Shown here one piece after another: positions 1-6,312 of a stretch of DNA of 16,279 bases. The position numbers and the translations under genes were made by a program. Origin of the DNA: JBCDKH01 sp964388485. GTDB taxonomy: Bacteria > Planctomycetota > Phycisphaerae > Tepidisphaerales > Tepidisphaeraceae. Each line of letters opens with the position of its first letter. Positions within the stretch are counted from its first letter, which is position 1. The notes beneath the pieces are model-generated. The model saw only the letters and a list, made by a program, of their open reading frames with translations. It was not told where the DNA came from and searched no databases. The stretch lies in NCBI GenBank assembly GCA_964388485.1, contig CAYMAS010000063.1, forward strand, positions 1 through 16,279, written 5' to 3'.

Positions 1-833
1 GCCAGCCGATCCAGCAGCGGCCGCTCGACAGGCGGGCGGTAGGCGCAGGCGGTCGCCTCGCCCGAGCCGGCCCGAATAATAGTGATTGCCGGGTAGGCGA
101 TGACGTCGCCGGCGAAGGCCGGCACGCCGGTCATGTCCACATAGGCGTCAAGGTGGTAGTCGCGGGAAACCATTTCCCGCAGCCGCGAGCCGTAGCGGTT
201 CTTGTGCCAGCGGTCGGCGCAGATGAAGCCGAGCCGCCCGCCCTCGCCCAGCAGCCGCAGCGACCGCTCGAAGAACGGCACGTAGAGATCAGCCCGGTCG
301 TAGATCGTCCGGTAGCGGCGGCGGTACAGGTCCATCAGCCGCGGATCGACGCGCTCCTGGCGGACGTAGGGCGGGTTGCCGACGACGTGCGTGAACGGCC
401 CGCCGAGCCGGGTGTCGTCGAGCAGCAAGTAGTCCCCGCAGGCGAGCCAGGCGTCGAGCAACCGCCGGCGGGTTGAGGAGTCGACGTCGTGTTCGTCCAG
501 CAGCGTGTCTAGGCGATCGCGGGTCACGTCGAGCGAGACCGCGTGTAGTTCCACTCCGCGGATCGCGTCGGCCAGCCGCTCCACCGGTACATTCCCCCGC
601 CGTGCCACGTTGAGCAGCCGCGCCACCGCTGGAACCAGGAAGTCGCCGTTGCCGCAGCCCGGCTCCAGCAGCCGCAACTCGTGCAGCGGGCTGGCCGGCG
701 TATAGCCGCACAAGTTCAGGATGAAATCGGCCACCTCGGGCTTGGTGAAGACCGCCCCGCGGCCTTCCGCGTCGTCAGGGACGGCAATGTCGATCGCGTC
801 TGCTTCGGCGAAGTTGGGGAGTTCAAGCTGCAA
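1..833 (-). CDS. N6-adenine DNA methyltransferase (Eco57I-like), 3' end beyond window
   Basis: Transfers a methyl group from S-adenosylmethionine to adenine in DNA. Seen: an N-terminal VFTKPEVADFIL stretch (residues about 28-39), the SAM-binding motif EPGCGNGDF (about 57-65) and the catalytic NPPY motif (about 153-156), in the order of gamma-class N6 methyltransferases, followed by FICADRWHKNRYG typical of Eco57I-like enzymes. No ATG or GTG lies between the upstream in-frame stop (881-879) and the conserved region. The best start is TTG at 833, preceded by AGGAAG at 848-843; CTG at 839 is the alternative. The gene leaves the window after about 277 codons, so the target-recognition and any nuclease domain are not visible. 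It could be a solitary methylase, a type IIG enzyme or part of a larger defence locus. The methylase assignment is firm; the system type is open. Confidence 0.85.
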   Translation of the reverse strand, partial: MQLELPNFAEADAIDIAVPDDAEGRGAVFTKPEVADFILNLCGYTPASPLHELRLLEPGCGNGDFLVPAVARLLNVARRGNVPVERLADAIRGVELHAVSLDVTRDRLDTLLDEHDVDSSTRRRLLDAWLACGDYLLLDDTRLGGPFTHVVGNPPYVRQERVDPRLMDLYRRRYRTIYDRADLYVPFFERSLRLLGEGGRLGFICADRWHKNRYGSRLREMVSRDYHLDAYVDMTGVPAFAGDVIAYPAITIIRAGSGEATACAYRPPVERPLLDRL

Positions 834-961
834 GTCCAGACACTTCCTGCCCGGACAGCCGAGCGTTCGCAGGTCGCATTACGTCAGAGCGGTGAATCTA
901 CAGCATAGTGCCGTTTCTGCACGATCTGCGTCACGTCAAGGCATCCAGAACATCCGTCCGT

Positions 962-1843
962 TCACTCGGCGGCCAGCTCTTCCTCGGGTAGGACGACGAG
1001 CACCAAGAGCTCATCCACCTGCTGGATCCGAGCATAGTGCTCAACGAGCGGCACGCTGTCAAAGCCCTTGAAACTCTGAAACCAATCGCCGACCCAGCTG
1101 GTCCCAACCTCGAACTCCCCGCAGCCTCGACAGCACGCCTCCCACGCATTGGCCGCGGCGGATGATTTTGGCAGCTCCTTCGGGCGCGGGTACAGGCCAA
1201 GGTCGATCAGCCCTTGGCCGACGCACCGCATGTCGGTCTTGCCGGCGCGGATGCCGAACGCCGCGACGCATTGATCAGTGTTCTTCACGAGCTGGACTGC
1301 GGTGCTCGGCAGCGAAGTGTCAAACAGCCCCGCCAGCTCCTGGAGGGCGTCCATCGACGGCTCGACGGAGTTGGCCAGCGGCCTGAACAGACGCGGGGGC
1401 ATCAGCAGGTCCGCGGCGAACTGGTTGGCTTGCTGCTCGATGATGACCCTCGATGCCGCGGAGTTCCGCGACCAGATCGACGGGTGGGAACGCCCGCCCG
1501 ACCGGATGAAGTGGTGGTGCGAGTCGATGAAGTAGTGGCCCAACTCGTGGGCTAAGGAGAACCGGGTTCGCGGAGCATGGCTCGTATCGAACGTGTTGTA
1601 CTTGGTGTTGAGGTAGCAGAAGAAACTGCCGTCTTGGAATACGAGGCGACCGTCAAATGCGTCTTCGAAGTGGTCCGGCACAACGTGGAGAAGCGGGCAT
1701 TCGCTCTCTGCCACCCAAAACGGATCCACCGGCGGTTCCAAGATCGACAGGTGCTCCACAACGTCCGCTGCCGCTTCCGCCGCCTGCCGGACACGTTGGT
1801 CCCGTTTCGCCTGCTCAATACTCTTCGTCTGCATCCAGGCCAT
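962..1843 (-). CDS. ImmA/IrrE-family Zn metallo-endopeptidase
   Basis: 293 residues. The zinc-peptidase motif HELGH lies at residues 99-103 (SLAHELGHYFIDS). It is followed by the family signature IIEQQANQFAADLLMP at about 134-149, where E136 is the likely third zinc ligand. Members of this family cut repressors or transcription factors: ImmA degrades the ICEBs1 repressor ImmR and IrrE/PprI cuts DdrO. The start is ATG at 1843 with GAGGAG four bases upstream; ATG at 1834 is possible. The start overlaps the end of the 137-residue gene by 29 bases, so it is translationally coupled and is the last gene of the sigma factor operon. A regulatory substrate encoded nearby is an inference from context. 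The C-terminal 120 residues contain CCRGC (about 233) and do not match a motif I know. Confidence 0.88.
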   Translation of the reverse strand: MAWMQTKSIEQAKRDQRVRQAAEAAADVVEHLSILEPPVDPFWVAESECPLLHVVPDHFEDAFDGRLVFQDGSFFCYLNTKYNTFDTSHAPRTRFSLAHELGHYFIDSHHHFIRSGGRSHPSIWSRNSAASRVIIEQQANQFAADLLMPPRLFRPLANSVEPSMDALQELAGLFDTSLPSTAVQLVKNTDQCVAAFGIRAGKTDMRCVGQGLIDLGLYPRPKELPKSSAAANAWEACCRGCGEFEVGTSWVGDWFQSFKGFDSVPLVEHYARIQQVDELLVLVVLPEEELAAE

Positions 1844-2228
1844 CTTGCTCCTCAGGCTCCTTCTTTTCTTGCTCCCTGCGGAGGGCTTCCTCGCGGCCGC
1901 GGCGGATCTTCTCCTCGATCTCGGGCGAGAAGGTGTCGCCGTCGCCGTTGCGGTTAAATCCGATCACCTCGCCGACCTCCCTGGCAAGCGTGTCCTGCTC
2001 ACTCGCCCGGCCGACCCGCTCTTCATAGCTCTCTTCCCGCGGCATCTGGCCTAACGCCAGCTCGACGAGGTCATCGACCTCTTCGTCCGACAGCGGTTCG
2101 TTGGTTGCTTCCGCGTAAGCGGCAGCGGCTTCATCGAGAGTAAGCGGTCGCAGCCGCAGGACGTCCTGCACCTCGCCTGCCATCTCCCGCCAAAACCGTT
2201 CGTCCTTTCGCTTATTGGTGTCGCTCAT
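1815..2228 (-). CDS. Acidic 137-residue protein between sigma factor and peptidase; function unknown
   Basis: I do not recognise the family. The start is ATG at 2228, inside an ATGA overlap with the sigma factor stop, with GAAGGG five bases upstream. A longer in-frame reading upstream lies entirely within the sigma gene and is not needed. The protein is soluble, with no signal peptide or membrane segment. It has a basic start (MSDTNKRKDERFWREM), an alpha-helical middle with a run of acidic residues (LSDEEVDDLVELALG), and a Glu/Arg/Lys-rich helical C-terminus ending in DADEEY. Its position, coupled between a sigma factor and a protease, is where an anti-sigma factor or proteolysed regulator would sit, but no ZAS zinc motif or membrane anchor is visible. 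That role is inference only. Confidence 0.75.
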   Translation of the reverse strand: MSDTNKRKDERFWREMAGEVQDVLRLRPLTLDEAAAAYAEATNEPLSDEEVDDLVELALGQMPREESYEERVGRASEQDTLAREVGEVIGFNRNGDGDTFSPEIEEKIRRGREEALRREQEKKEPEEQDGLDADEEY

Positions 2229-2842
2229 GGTTGCCCTTCGCTCTGGTAGGCCCCGACCCGCTCCAGCTCTTCGCCGAGCTTTGACCGCCCCGTACTTCGT
2301 GCCTTGTAGACCATCATCTGGCTTGTGCCGAGGCGATGTGCCAAGTCCGCCGCCGGAACGCCGTTCTTTTCGCTGCGGCTGTCGTTGAAGTAGGCCAAGT
2401 CGGCCTCCATCACCTCCCGCTCTCGCGGCGACAGCACCTTCATCGCCTCCCGAATGAGCCGCTTGCGGCGTTTGTCGCTCTTGGCATCGCCCGTCGTGCG
2501 CGTCGGCCAACGCCTGTCCCGGCTCACCCCTTCGTGCAGCAGCACGGGCCGCTCATCCGGCGTCGCGGCGAGCAGGTCGCAGGCACAGTTGTGAGCGATG
2601 CTCACCAGCCACGGCCCGAGGCCGTTTTTCGACTTCGCCGGGTCGAACTGGTCGGCGTGCTCGAGCAGCTTCGCCATCGCCTCCTGGAAGGCGTCTTCGG
2701 CGACGCTCGGAAACTTGACGCGGAGGTAGCCCCAGACCCGGCCGCCGTGCCTTTCGATAACGTCCCGCACCGCCTCCGGTTCGCCGCAGGCGACGCGAGA
2801 GGCAAGCTTGAAGTCTGATTCCGCTACGGCGTCTTCTTCCAT
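2225..2842 (-). CDS. Sigma-70-family (ECF-like) RNA polymerase sigma factor
   Basis: 205 residues from ATG 2842, which has GAGG five bases upstream; a TTG at 2860 could add six residues. Region 2 spans about residues 15-95 (VIERHGGRVWGYLRVKF, AEDAFQEAMAKLLEHADQFD, GPWLVSIAHNCACDLL). Region 4 spans about 130-190 (LSPREREVMEADL, then PAADLAHRLGTSQMMVYKAR, a helix-turn-helix). There is no region 1.1 or 3, as in ECF factors, and the size is normal for that group. A charged linker with RRKRLIREAM joins the two regions. It is first in a coupled operon (ATGA overlap with the 137-residue gene) and faces away from the small genes and qat. ECF factors often direct their own promoter, and the inverted repeat at 2897-2952 is a candidate site. 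The target genes are not known. Confidence 0.88.
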   Translation of the reverse strand: MEEDAVAESDFKLASRVACGEPEAVRDVIERHGGRVWGYLRVKFPSVAEDAFQEAMAKLLEHADQFDPAKSKNGLGPWLVSIAHNCACDLLAATPDERPVLLHEGVSRDRRWPTRTTGDAKSDKRRKRLIREAMKVLSPREREVMEADLAYFNDSRSEKNGVPAADLAHRLGTSQMMVYKARSTGRSKLGEELERVGAYQSEGQP

Positions 2843-2896
2843 CTGGTCCTCGCAAAACAACCGGCCGTCGATCCCTCAGTGGTACTACGCCGGACC

Positions 2897-2952
2897 CTTA
2901 CCACGACCGGCATCGCGGTCGAGAATCTGCGAACGGGGGTGGACGTGGTAAG
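2897..2952. promoter_or_regulatory. Divergent intergenic region with perfect 9-base inverted repeat
   Basis: CTTACCACG at 2897-2905 and its exact reverse complement CGTGGTAAG at 2944-2952 are separated by 38 bases. When the right arm is read on the minus strand the match extends to 11 of 12 bases (CTTACCACGNCC). The pair sits in the gap between the minus-strand sigma operon and the plus-strand small-gene cassette, so each transcript could have one oriented copy. This would suit a pair of divergent promoter elements or an operator bound by a regulator. No clear sigma-70 -35/-10 pair was found. Function is inferred. Confidence 0.4.
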
Positions 2953-3018
2953 CGCTGCCGGTATTGCAGGCAAGGGGACGGAGCGTCGCCCCACCATTCT
3001 CACCCAAAGGACCCACCG

Positions 3019-3183
3019 ATGGCCAAAAACCACTGTGGCGGCGGCAGCCGCTCCCGTTCTGGACCCAAGACCGTGCCGGTGAAACCCCACCGGCGTTCGA
3101 CGCCGGGCAAGGGGTGCTACGGCCCTGGCAAGCCCGGCCCGAAGACCGTGGCCGTCAAGCCACACCGCCGGTCGAAACCCTAA
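3019..3183 (+). CDS. Small basic protein (54 residues) with two GPKTVxVKPHRRSxP repeats
   Basis: The start is ATG 3019 with AAAGGA at 3006-3011 (seven-base spacing), and the stop is TAA. The protein is very basic, and Gly, Pro, Lys and Arg rich. Residues 15-29 and 40-54 are copies of one unit, identical at 13 of 15 residues. At DNA level eight codon pairs differ silently and only two change the residue, so the repeat has been conserved as protein. This supports real coding despite the small size. Cys6 and Cys33 are the only cysteines. There is no signal peptide or membrane segment. It is the first of three consecutive small genes upstream of qat on the same strand. I do not recognise the family; nucleic-acid binding would fit the charge but is a guess. 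Confidence 0.7.
   Translation: MAKNHCGGGSRSRSGPKTVPVKPHRRSTPGKGCYGPGKPGPKTVAVKPHRRSKP
3061..3180 (+). repeat. Two 45-base coding direct repeats inside the 54-residue gene
   Basis: Copies lie at 3061-3105 and 3136-3180, in the same reading frame and separated by 30 bases. They are diverged at third codon positions but nearly identical as peptide, which points to an old in-frame duplication under protein-level selection. Confidence 0.7.
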
Positions 3184-3209
3184 ATCCGCGAATACAAGAA
3201 ACACGAGCA

Positions 3210-3365
3210 ATGAAGAAGCCCCCTCTCAAGACGACTCTCATTCCCGCAACGCCCCGTCCGCCCTATCACCCACGGCCAGTGCCGCCTACCCGCCCGCGGC
3301 CCGTACCCACGTTTTACCCGCGGCCCCGGCCCTTCACCACGTTGGAAACGCGGAGGGGGTCGTGA
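3210..3365 (+). CDS. Proline/arginine-rich small protein (51 residues)
   Basis: The start is ATG 3210 and the stop TGA 3363-3365; the upstream site is weak (ACGAGCA, with no good Shine-Dalgarno). The sequence begins MKKPPLKTTLIP and then has repeated PRP units (YHPRPVPP, TRPRPVP, FYPRPRP), giving an extended proline-rich basic chain. The stop overlaps the GTG start of the next gene by four bases (GTGA), which suggests translational coupling and supports the reading. I do not recognise the family. Such PRP tracts occur in linkers, wall-associated proteins and proline-rich antimicrobial peptides, but nothing decides between these. Because the composition is biased, chance GC-rich reading remains possible. 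Confidence 0.5.
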   Translation: MKKPPLKTTLIPATPRPPYHPRPVPPTRPRPVPTFYPRPRPFTTLETRRGS

Positions 3366-3541
3366 GCCAGCCGCAAATCACTCTTCCATTCGACCCGCTC
3401 GACCTGCTGTTGGCGATCGCGGCCAACACGATCGTGATGCTCGGCCATTTCGCCACGGCCATGCCGTGGTGGGGCTGGCCAATCTTCACGGTGGCGGTTC
3501 TTCACCACCTCACCACCCCATCGAAGAAGTCGAGACCCTGA
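3362..3541 (+). CDS. Small probable membrane protein (59 residues)
   Basis: The start is GTG 3362 with GGAGG at 3352-3356 (five-base spacing), and it overlaps the previous stop as GTGA. The stop is TGA 3539-3541. After a short polar start (SQPQITLPFDP) there is a hydrophobic stretch LDLLLAIAANTIVMLGHFA (about residues 14-32). A second one, MPWWGWPIFTVAVLHHL (about 35-51), follows, then a basic tail PSKKSRP. This looks like a two-helix hairpin with both ends on the cytoplasmic side by the positive-inside rule. The strong ribosome site and the change from the proline-rich frame before it to a hydrophobic one argue for real coding. It ends 62 bases before qatA. No family recognised; holin-like or small-toxin roles are possible but unsupported. 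Confidence 0.55.
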   Translation: MSQPQITLPFDPLDLLLAIAANTIVMLGHFATAMPWWGWPIFTVAVLHHLTTPSKKSRP

Positions 3542-3577
3542 TGATGTTCTGACCGCTGCTTATCTGTCGCGGCGTTG

Positions 3578-3594
3578 TCACACATAGTGTATGA
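3578..3594. promoter_or_regulatory. Imperfect palindrome just upstream of qatA (candidate operator)
   Basis: TCACACATAGTGTATGA is symmetric at six of eight base pairs about A3586. It lies 9 bases before the qatA start, in the only non-coding gap before the qat operon (3542-3603). Its position overlaps where a transcription start or leader would be, so it could be an operator. This is one weak AT-richer element and may be chance. Confidence 0.25.
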
Positions 3595-3603
3595 GAAACC
3601 CGC

Positions 3604-5493
3604 ATGTGGCCTGATAACGAGACTTCCCGCGACTTCCTCAACTTCTCCGGCGTCGCCGAGAGCGTCGCGGAAGTCGTGCGTCAAGCGAATGGTCGGCCGG
3701 TGTCCATCGGCGTGTCGGGGGCGTGGGGCTCGGGTAAGTCGTCGCTCATCAAGCTCGTGCGGGCGTCGCTTGAAAAGCAAGACGGTTCGACACCTTCGGC
3801 CTTCGCGGCCAAAGGGCGCGACTTCGTCTTTGTCGAGTTTAACGCCTGGCTTTACCAGGGATACGACGACGCCCGCGCCGCCCTGATGGATGTCATCGCC
3901 TCGAAACTTCAAGAAGAGGCCGAGGCGCGGCAGACGGGGGTCGAGAAGGTGAAGTCGCTACTTGGCCGCATCAACTGGCTTCGAGCCGCAAAGTTGGCAG
4001 GCGGCTCGGGCCTTGCGCTCGCGATGGGCTTGCCGCCGGTCGGCCTCTTCGGCGACCTTTGGAAGCTCGTCCGCAAAGCTGGAGACGACGGCGTCGATGA
4101 GAATTGGATCGCCGAGGCCGAGAAGCACGCCGACCGGGCGAGCACCGCAGCCGTTGATCTCGTCAAGCGCAGCCCGCCCACGTCGCCGCCAAAAGAAATT
4201 CAGGCGGTGCGGGATGCTTTCGAGGAGGCGCTCGCCGAGATGGGTGTAACCCTTGTCGTCCTGATTGATGATCTCGACCGCTGCCTGCCGGAGACGACCA
4301 TCTCGACGCTCGAGGCCGTCCGCCTGTTCCTGTTCCTGAAGGACACGGCATTCATCGTCGCGGCGGACAACGACATGATCCGCCACGCCGTGCGTCGCCA
4401 CTTCGCGGGTGTCGAGAATGAGTCGCTCGTGACGAGCTACTTCGACAAACTAATCCAGGTGCCCATCCGCGTTCCGCCTCTTGGGACACAGGATGTGCGG
4501 GCATACATGATGTTGCTGTTCGTCGACAACAGCGAATTGGACGACGAAGCGAAGGAGAAAATCCGCGACGGCGTCTGCGGGCGGCTCAGCAACTCGTGGC
4601 GCGGCGAGCGGGTGGACCGGAAGTTTATCGAGTTGCTACACGATCCGCTGCCGGACGGACTTGCAGTCCGGCTAGATACGGCGGAACGACTTGCGCCGCT
4701 CATGGCGGGTGCCTCGGGGATAACGGGAAACCCGCGCCTCGTCAAACGGTTCCTCAACGCTCTTTCGATCCGCATGGCCATCTCGCGGGCGCAGGGCGTC
4801 GGCGTAGACGAGGCAGTGTTGGCGAAGCTGCTGCTGTTCGAGCGGCTCGCCAAACCTGAGGCATATGCCCAGCTCGCGACCGCTGCAAACCTGCACGACG
4901 AGGGGTGGCCGGAATTGCTATCAGAGTGGGAGGCACAATCTGAAGCCGGCAAGACACCTGAACTTGAGGGAGCGTGGGACGATGACTTCGTCCGAGAATG
5001 GCTTCAACTGGCGCCGCAACTGGCGGATGTCGACCTCCGCGGTGCCCTCTACGTCAGCCGCGAGCATGCCCCGCTGATCGCTGCCGACGAACGACTCTCG
5101 TCTGACGGAGCCGAGCTGCTAGCGGCACTGCTGAACGAACCGGAGGAGGCGCAAGCTCTGAGCGGACGTCTGACACAGCTACCGCGTACTGACTCCGACC
5201 TCATGATGGGCCGGCTGTTGGAGAAGGCTCGCCGCGAGCAACGCTGGGGCACGCCGCCGATCCTCGACGCCTGCCTTGCCCTTGCGATTGCCATGCCGGG
5301 GGAGGCTCAACGTCTTGCCGACTTTCTTGGCGAGCGTCCTACGGAGCAGCTTGAGCCGGACATCGCTCCCAAGATCGGAGACCAACCCTGGGCCGCTGAT
5401 GTATTCGACCGGTGGTTGAAGAAGCTGCAGGATGGTCCCGTGAGGAGGGCCATCAAATCGGTCTCGGACAACTCAAAGACAGGAAGGCATTAA
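3604..5493 (+). CDS. qatA: QatA: KAP-family P-loop ATPase of the Qat anti-phage system
   Basis: 629 residues, the usual QatA size. Walker A is GAWGSGKSS at residues 39-47. The KAP hallmark FNAWLYQGYDDARAAL is at about 79-94, Walker B VVLIDDLDRCLP at 218-229, and a sensor-like strand AFIVAADNDMIRHAV at about 249-263. The late KAP motif GITGNPRLVKRFLNAL follows. Between Walker A and Walker B there is a hydrophobic patch (LAGGSGLALAMGLPPVGLFG, about 131-150) where many KAP proteins carry membrane segments; here it is short and could be a single membrane-touching hairpin. It is the first gene of qatABCD; the next gene begins three bases after its TAA. The ribosome site upstream is weak (GAG at 3593). 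Known role: the ATPase component needed for Qat defence. The mechanism in this host is not shown. Confidence 0.93.
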   Translation: MWPDNETSRDFLNFSGVAESVAEVVRQANGRPVSIGVSGAWGSGKSSLIKLVRASLEKQDGSTPSAFAAKGRDFVFVEFNAWLYQGYDDARAALMDVIASKLQEEAEARQTGVEKVKSLLGRINWLRAAKLAGGSGLALAMGLPPVGLFGDLWKLVRKAGDDGVDENWIAEAEKHADRASTAAVDLVKRSPPTSPPKEIQAVRDAFEEALAEMGVTLVVLIDDLDRCLPETTISTLEAVRLFLFLKDTAFIVAADNDMIRHAVRRHFAGVENESLVTSYFDKLIQVPIRVPPLGTQDVRAYMMLLFVDNSELDDEAKEKIRDGVCGRLSNSWRGERVDRKFIELLHDPLPDGLAVRLDTAERLAPLMAGASGITGNPRLVKRFLNALSIRMAISRAQGVGVDEAVLAKLLLFERLAKPEAYAQLATAANLHDEGWPELLSEWEAQSEAGKTPELEGAWDDDFVREWLQLAPQLADVDLRGALYVSREHAPLIAADERLSSDGAELLAALLNEPEEAQALSGRLTQLPRTDSDLMMGRLLEKARREQRWGTPPILDACLALAIAMPGEAQRLADFLGERPTEQLEPDIAPKIGDQPWAADVFDRWLKKLQDGPVRRAIKSVSDNSKTGRH

Positions 5494-5496
5494 CAT

Positions 5497-6312
5497 ATGG
5501 GCACTTCGCAATCGAGCAATGGGCCCGGAGCCGGCGTGCCAATGGTGCCGCCATGGGCAGATGACCCCGCTGCCGCTGATCCTTCAGCGCTGCTGGAGGC
5601 GCCTCCATCGGACGACAAGCCGCAAGATGGGTCGGCACCCCCTGCTCTCGCGCCGGCAGCGCGCTTTGGGACGTGCCGCACGGCCCTCGGCTCTTACGCC
5701 ACGTCCGGCGATCGGGACGACCTGCGGCGGTCGCTCGGGGCTTACACGCGGCGCGGCTACGGCGGAGCCGGCAATCTGACGCGACGTTTCGGCGGCGCCG
5801 CGCGAACGGCCGGCGCGCTCGGCGGCATTCTGTCTGGAGGAGCCGGCGAAGGCCGCAGTACGGAATTTCAAACTCTTCGCGGTCGATCGGCGCGGGAGAT
5901 CATCGATGCGGTCGCCCATGCGGCACGACCAATCGACGGCACACAGGACGCCGAAGTCGCGCGTGCGGCCATTGCGGACGCACTCACGGCACTGCTGAAG
6001 AAGTTCCCAGACGCTGACCTGCTGGAACTAACGGAGGACCAACGAGAATTCGCCGTCGAGCAGTACGTCGCGTTCGAGGTGTTCAGACGGTTCGAGCTTG
6101 ACGTCGGCAAGGCCATTCAAGACAAGGCTCCCTCGGCTACGACAGGCTTATCACGGCTGAGACAGGCGCGAAGTTTTGTGCGGCAAGCCGTCGCTGCCGC
6201 CTTTCGAAAAGTTCGCACTGCCGGGCAGCGCGTCACCCGCGGCGACGTCGCCCGGACGGTTAGGCAGGCGCTCCGCCAAGTGTTTGATGTATTTGTGGGT
6301 TACTCCGAATGA
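5497..6312 (+). CDS. qatB: QatB: Qat anti-phage system component
   Basis: 271 residues from ATG 5497, with AGGAAGG at 5481-5487. The N-terminus MGTSQSSNGPGAGVPMVPPW is characteristic of QatB proteins: Met-Gly, a Ser/Gly-rich lead, then a PPW element. It is followed by a Pro/Ala-rich flexible stretch to about residue 58 and a mostly helical body. The Gly-rich segment RRFGGAARTAGALGGILSGG is at about 96-115. The stop overlaps the qatC start as ATGA, implying coupled synthesis, in line with QatB and QatC acting together. QatB has no known enzyme motif. Gly2 becomes N-terminal after methionine removal, which matters for the modification idea given under findings. Confidence 0.9.
   Translation: MGTSQSSNGPGAGVPMVPPWADDPAAADPSALLEAPPSDDKPQDGSAPPALAPAARFGTCRTALGSYATSGDRDDLRRSLGAYTRRGYGGAGNLTRRFGGAARTAGALGGILSGGAGEGRSTEFQTLRGRSAREIIDAVAHAARPIDGTQDAEVARAAIADALTALLKKFPDADLLELTEDQREFAVEQYVAFEVFRRFELDVGKAIQDKAPSATTGLSRLRQARSFVRQAVAAAFRKVRTAGQRVTRGDVARTVRQALRQVFDVFVGYSE

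Noticed and set aside
289..711. Arg/Ala-rich minus-strand frame inside the methyltransferase
   Set aside because: Out-of-frame shadow; the conserved EPGCGNGDF and NPPY motifs are in the other minus-strand frame.
2974..2992. GC-rich hairpin (GGGGACG...CGTCGCCCC) in the leader of the first small gene
   Set aside because: Short stem with a bulge in GC-rich DNA, no riboswitch-like context; likely chance.
3502..3912. Minus-strand open reading frame opposite the start of qatA
   Set aside because: Lies antisense to the conserved Walker A region of qatA; no recognisable domain and no ribosome site; composition shadow.
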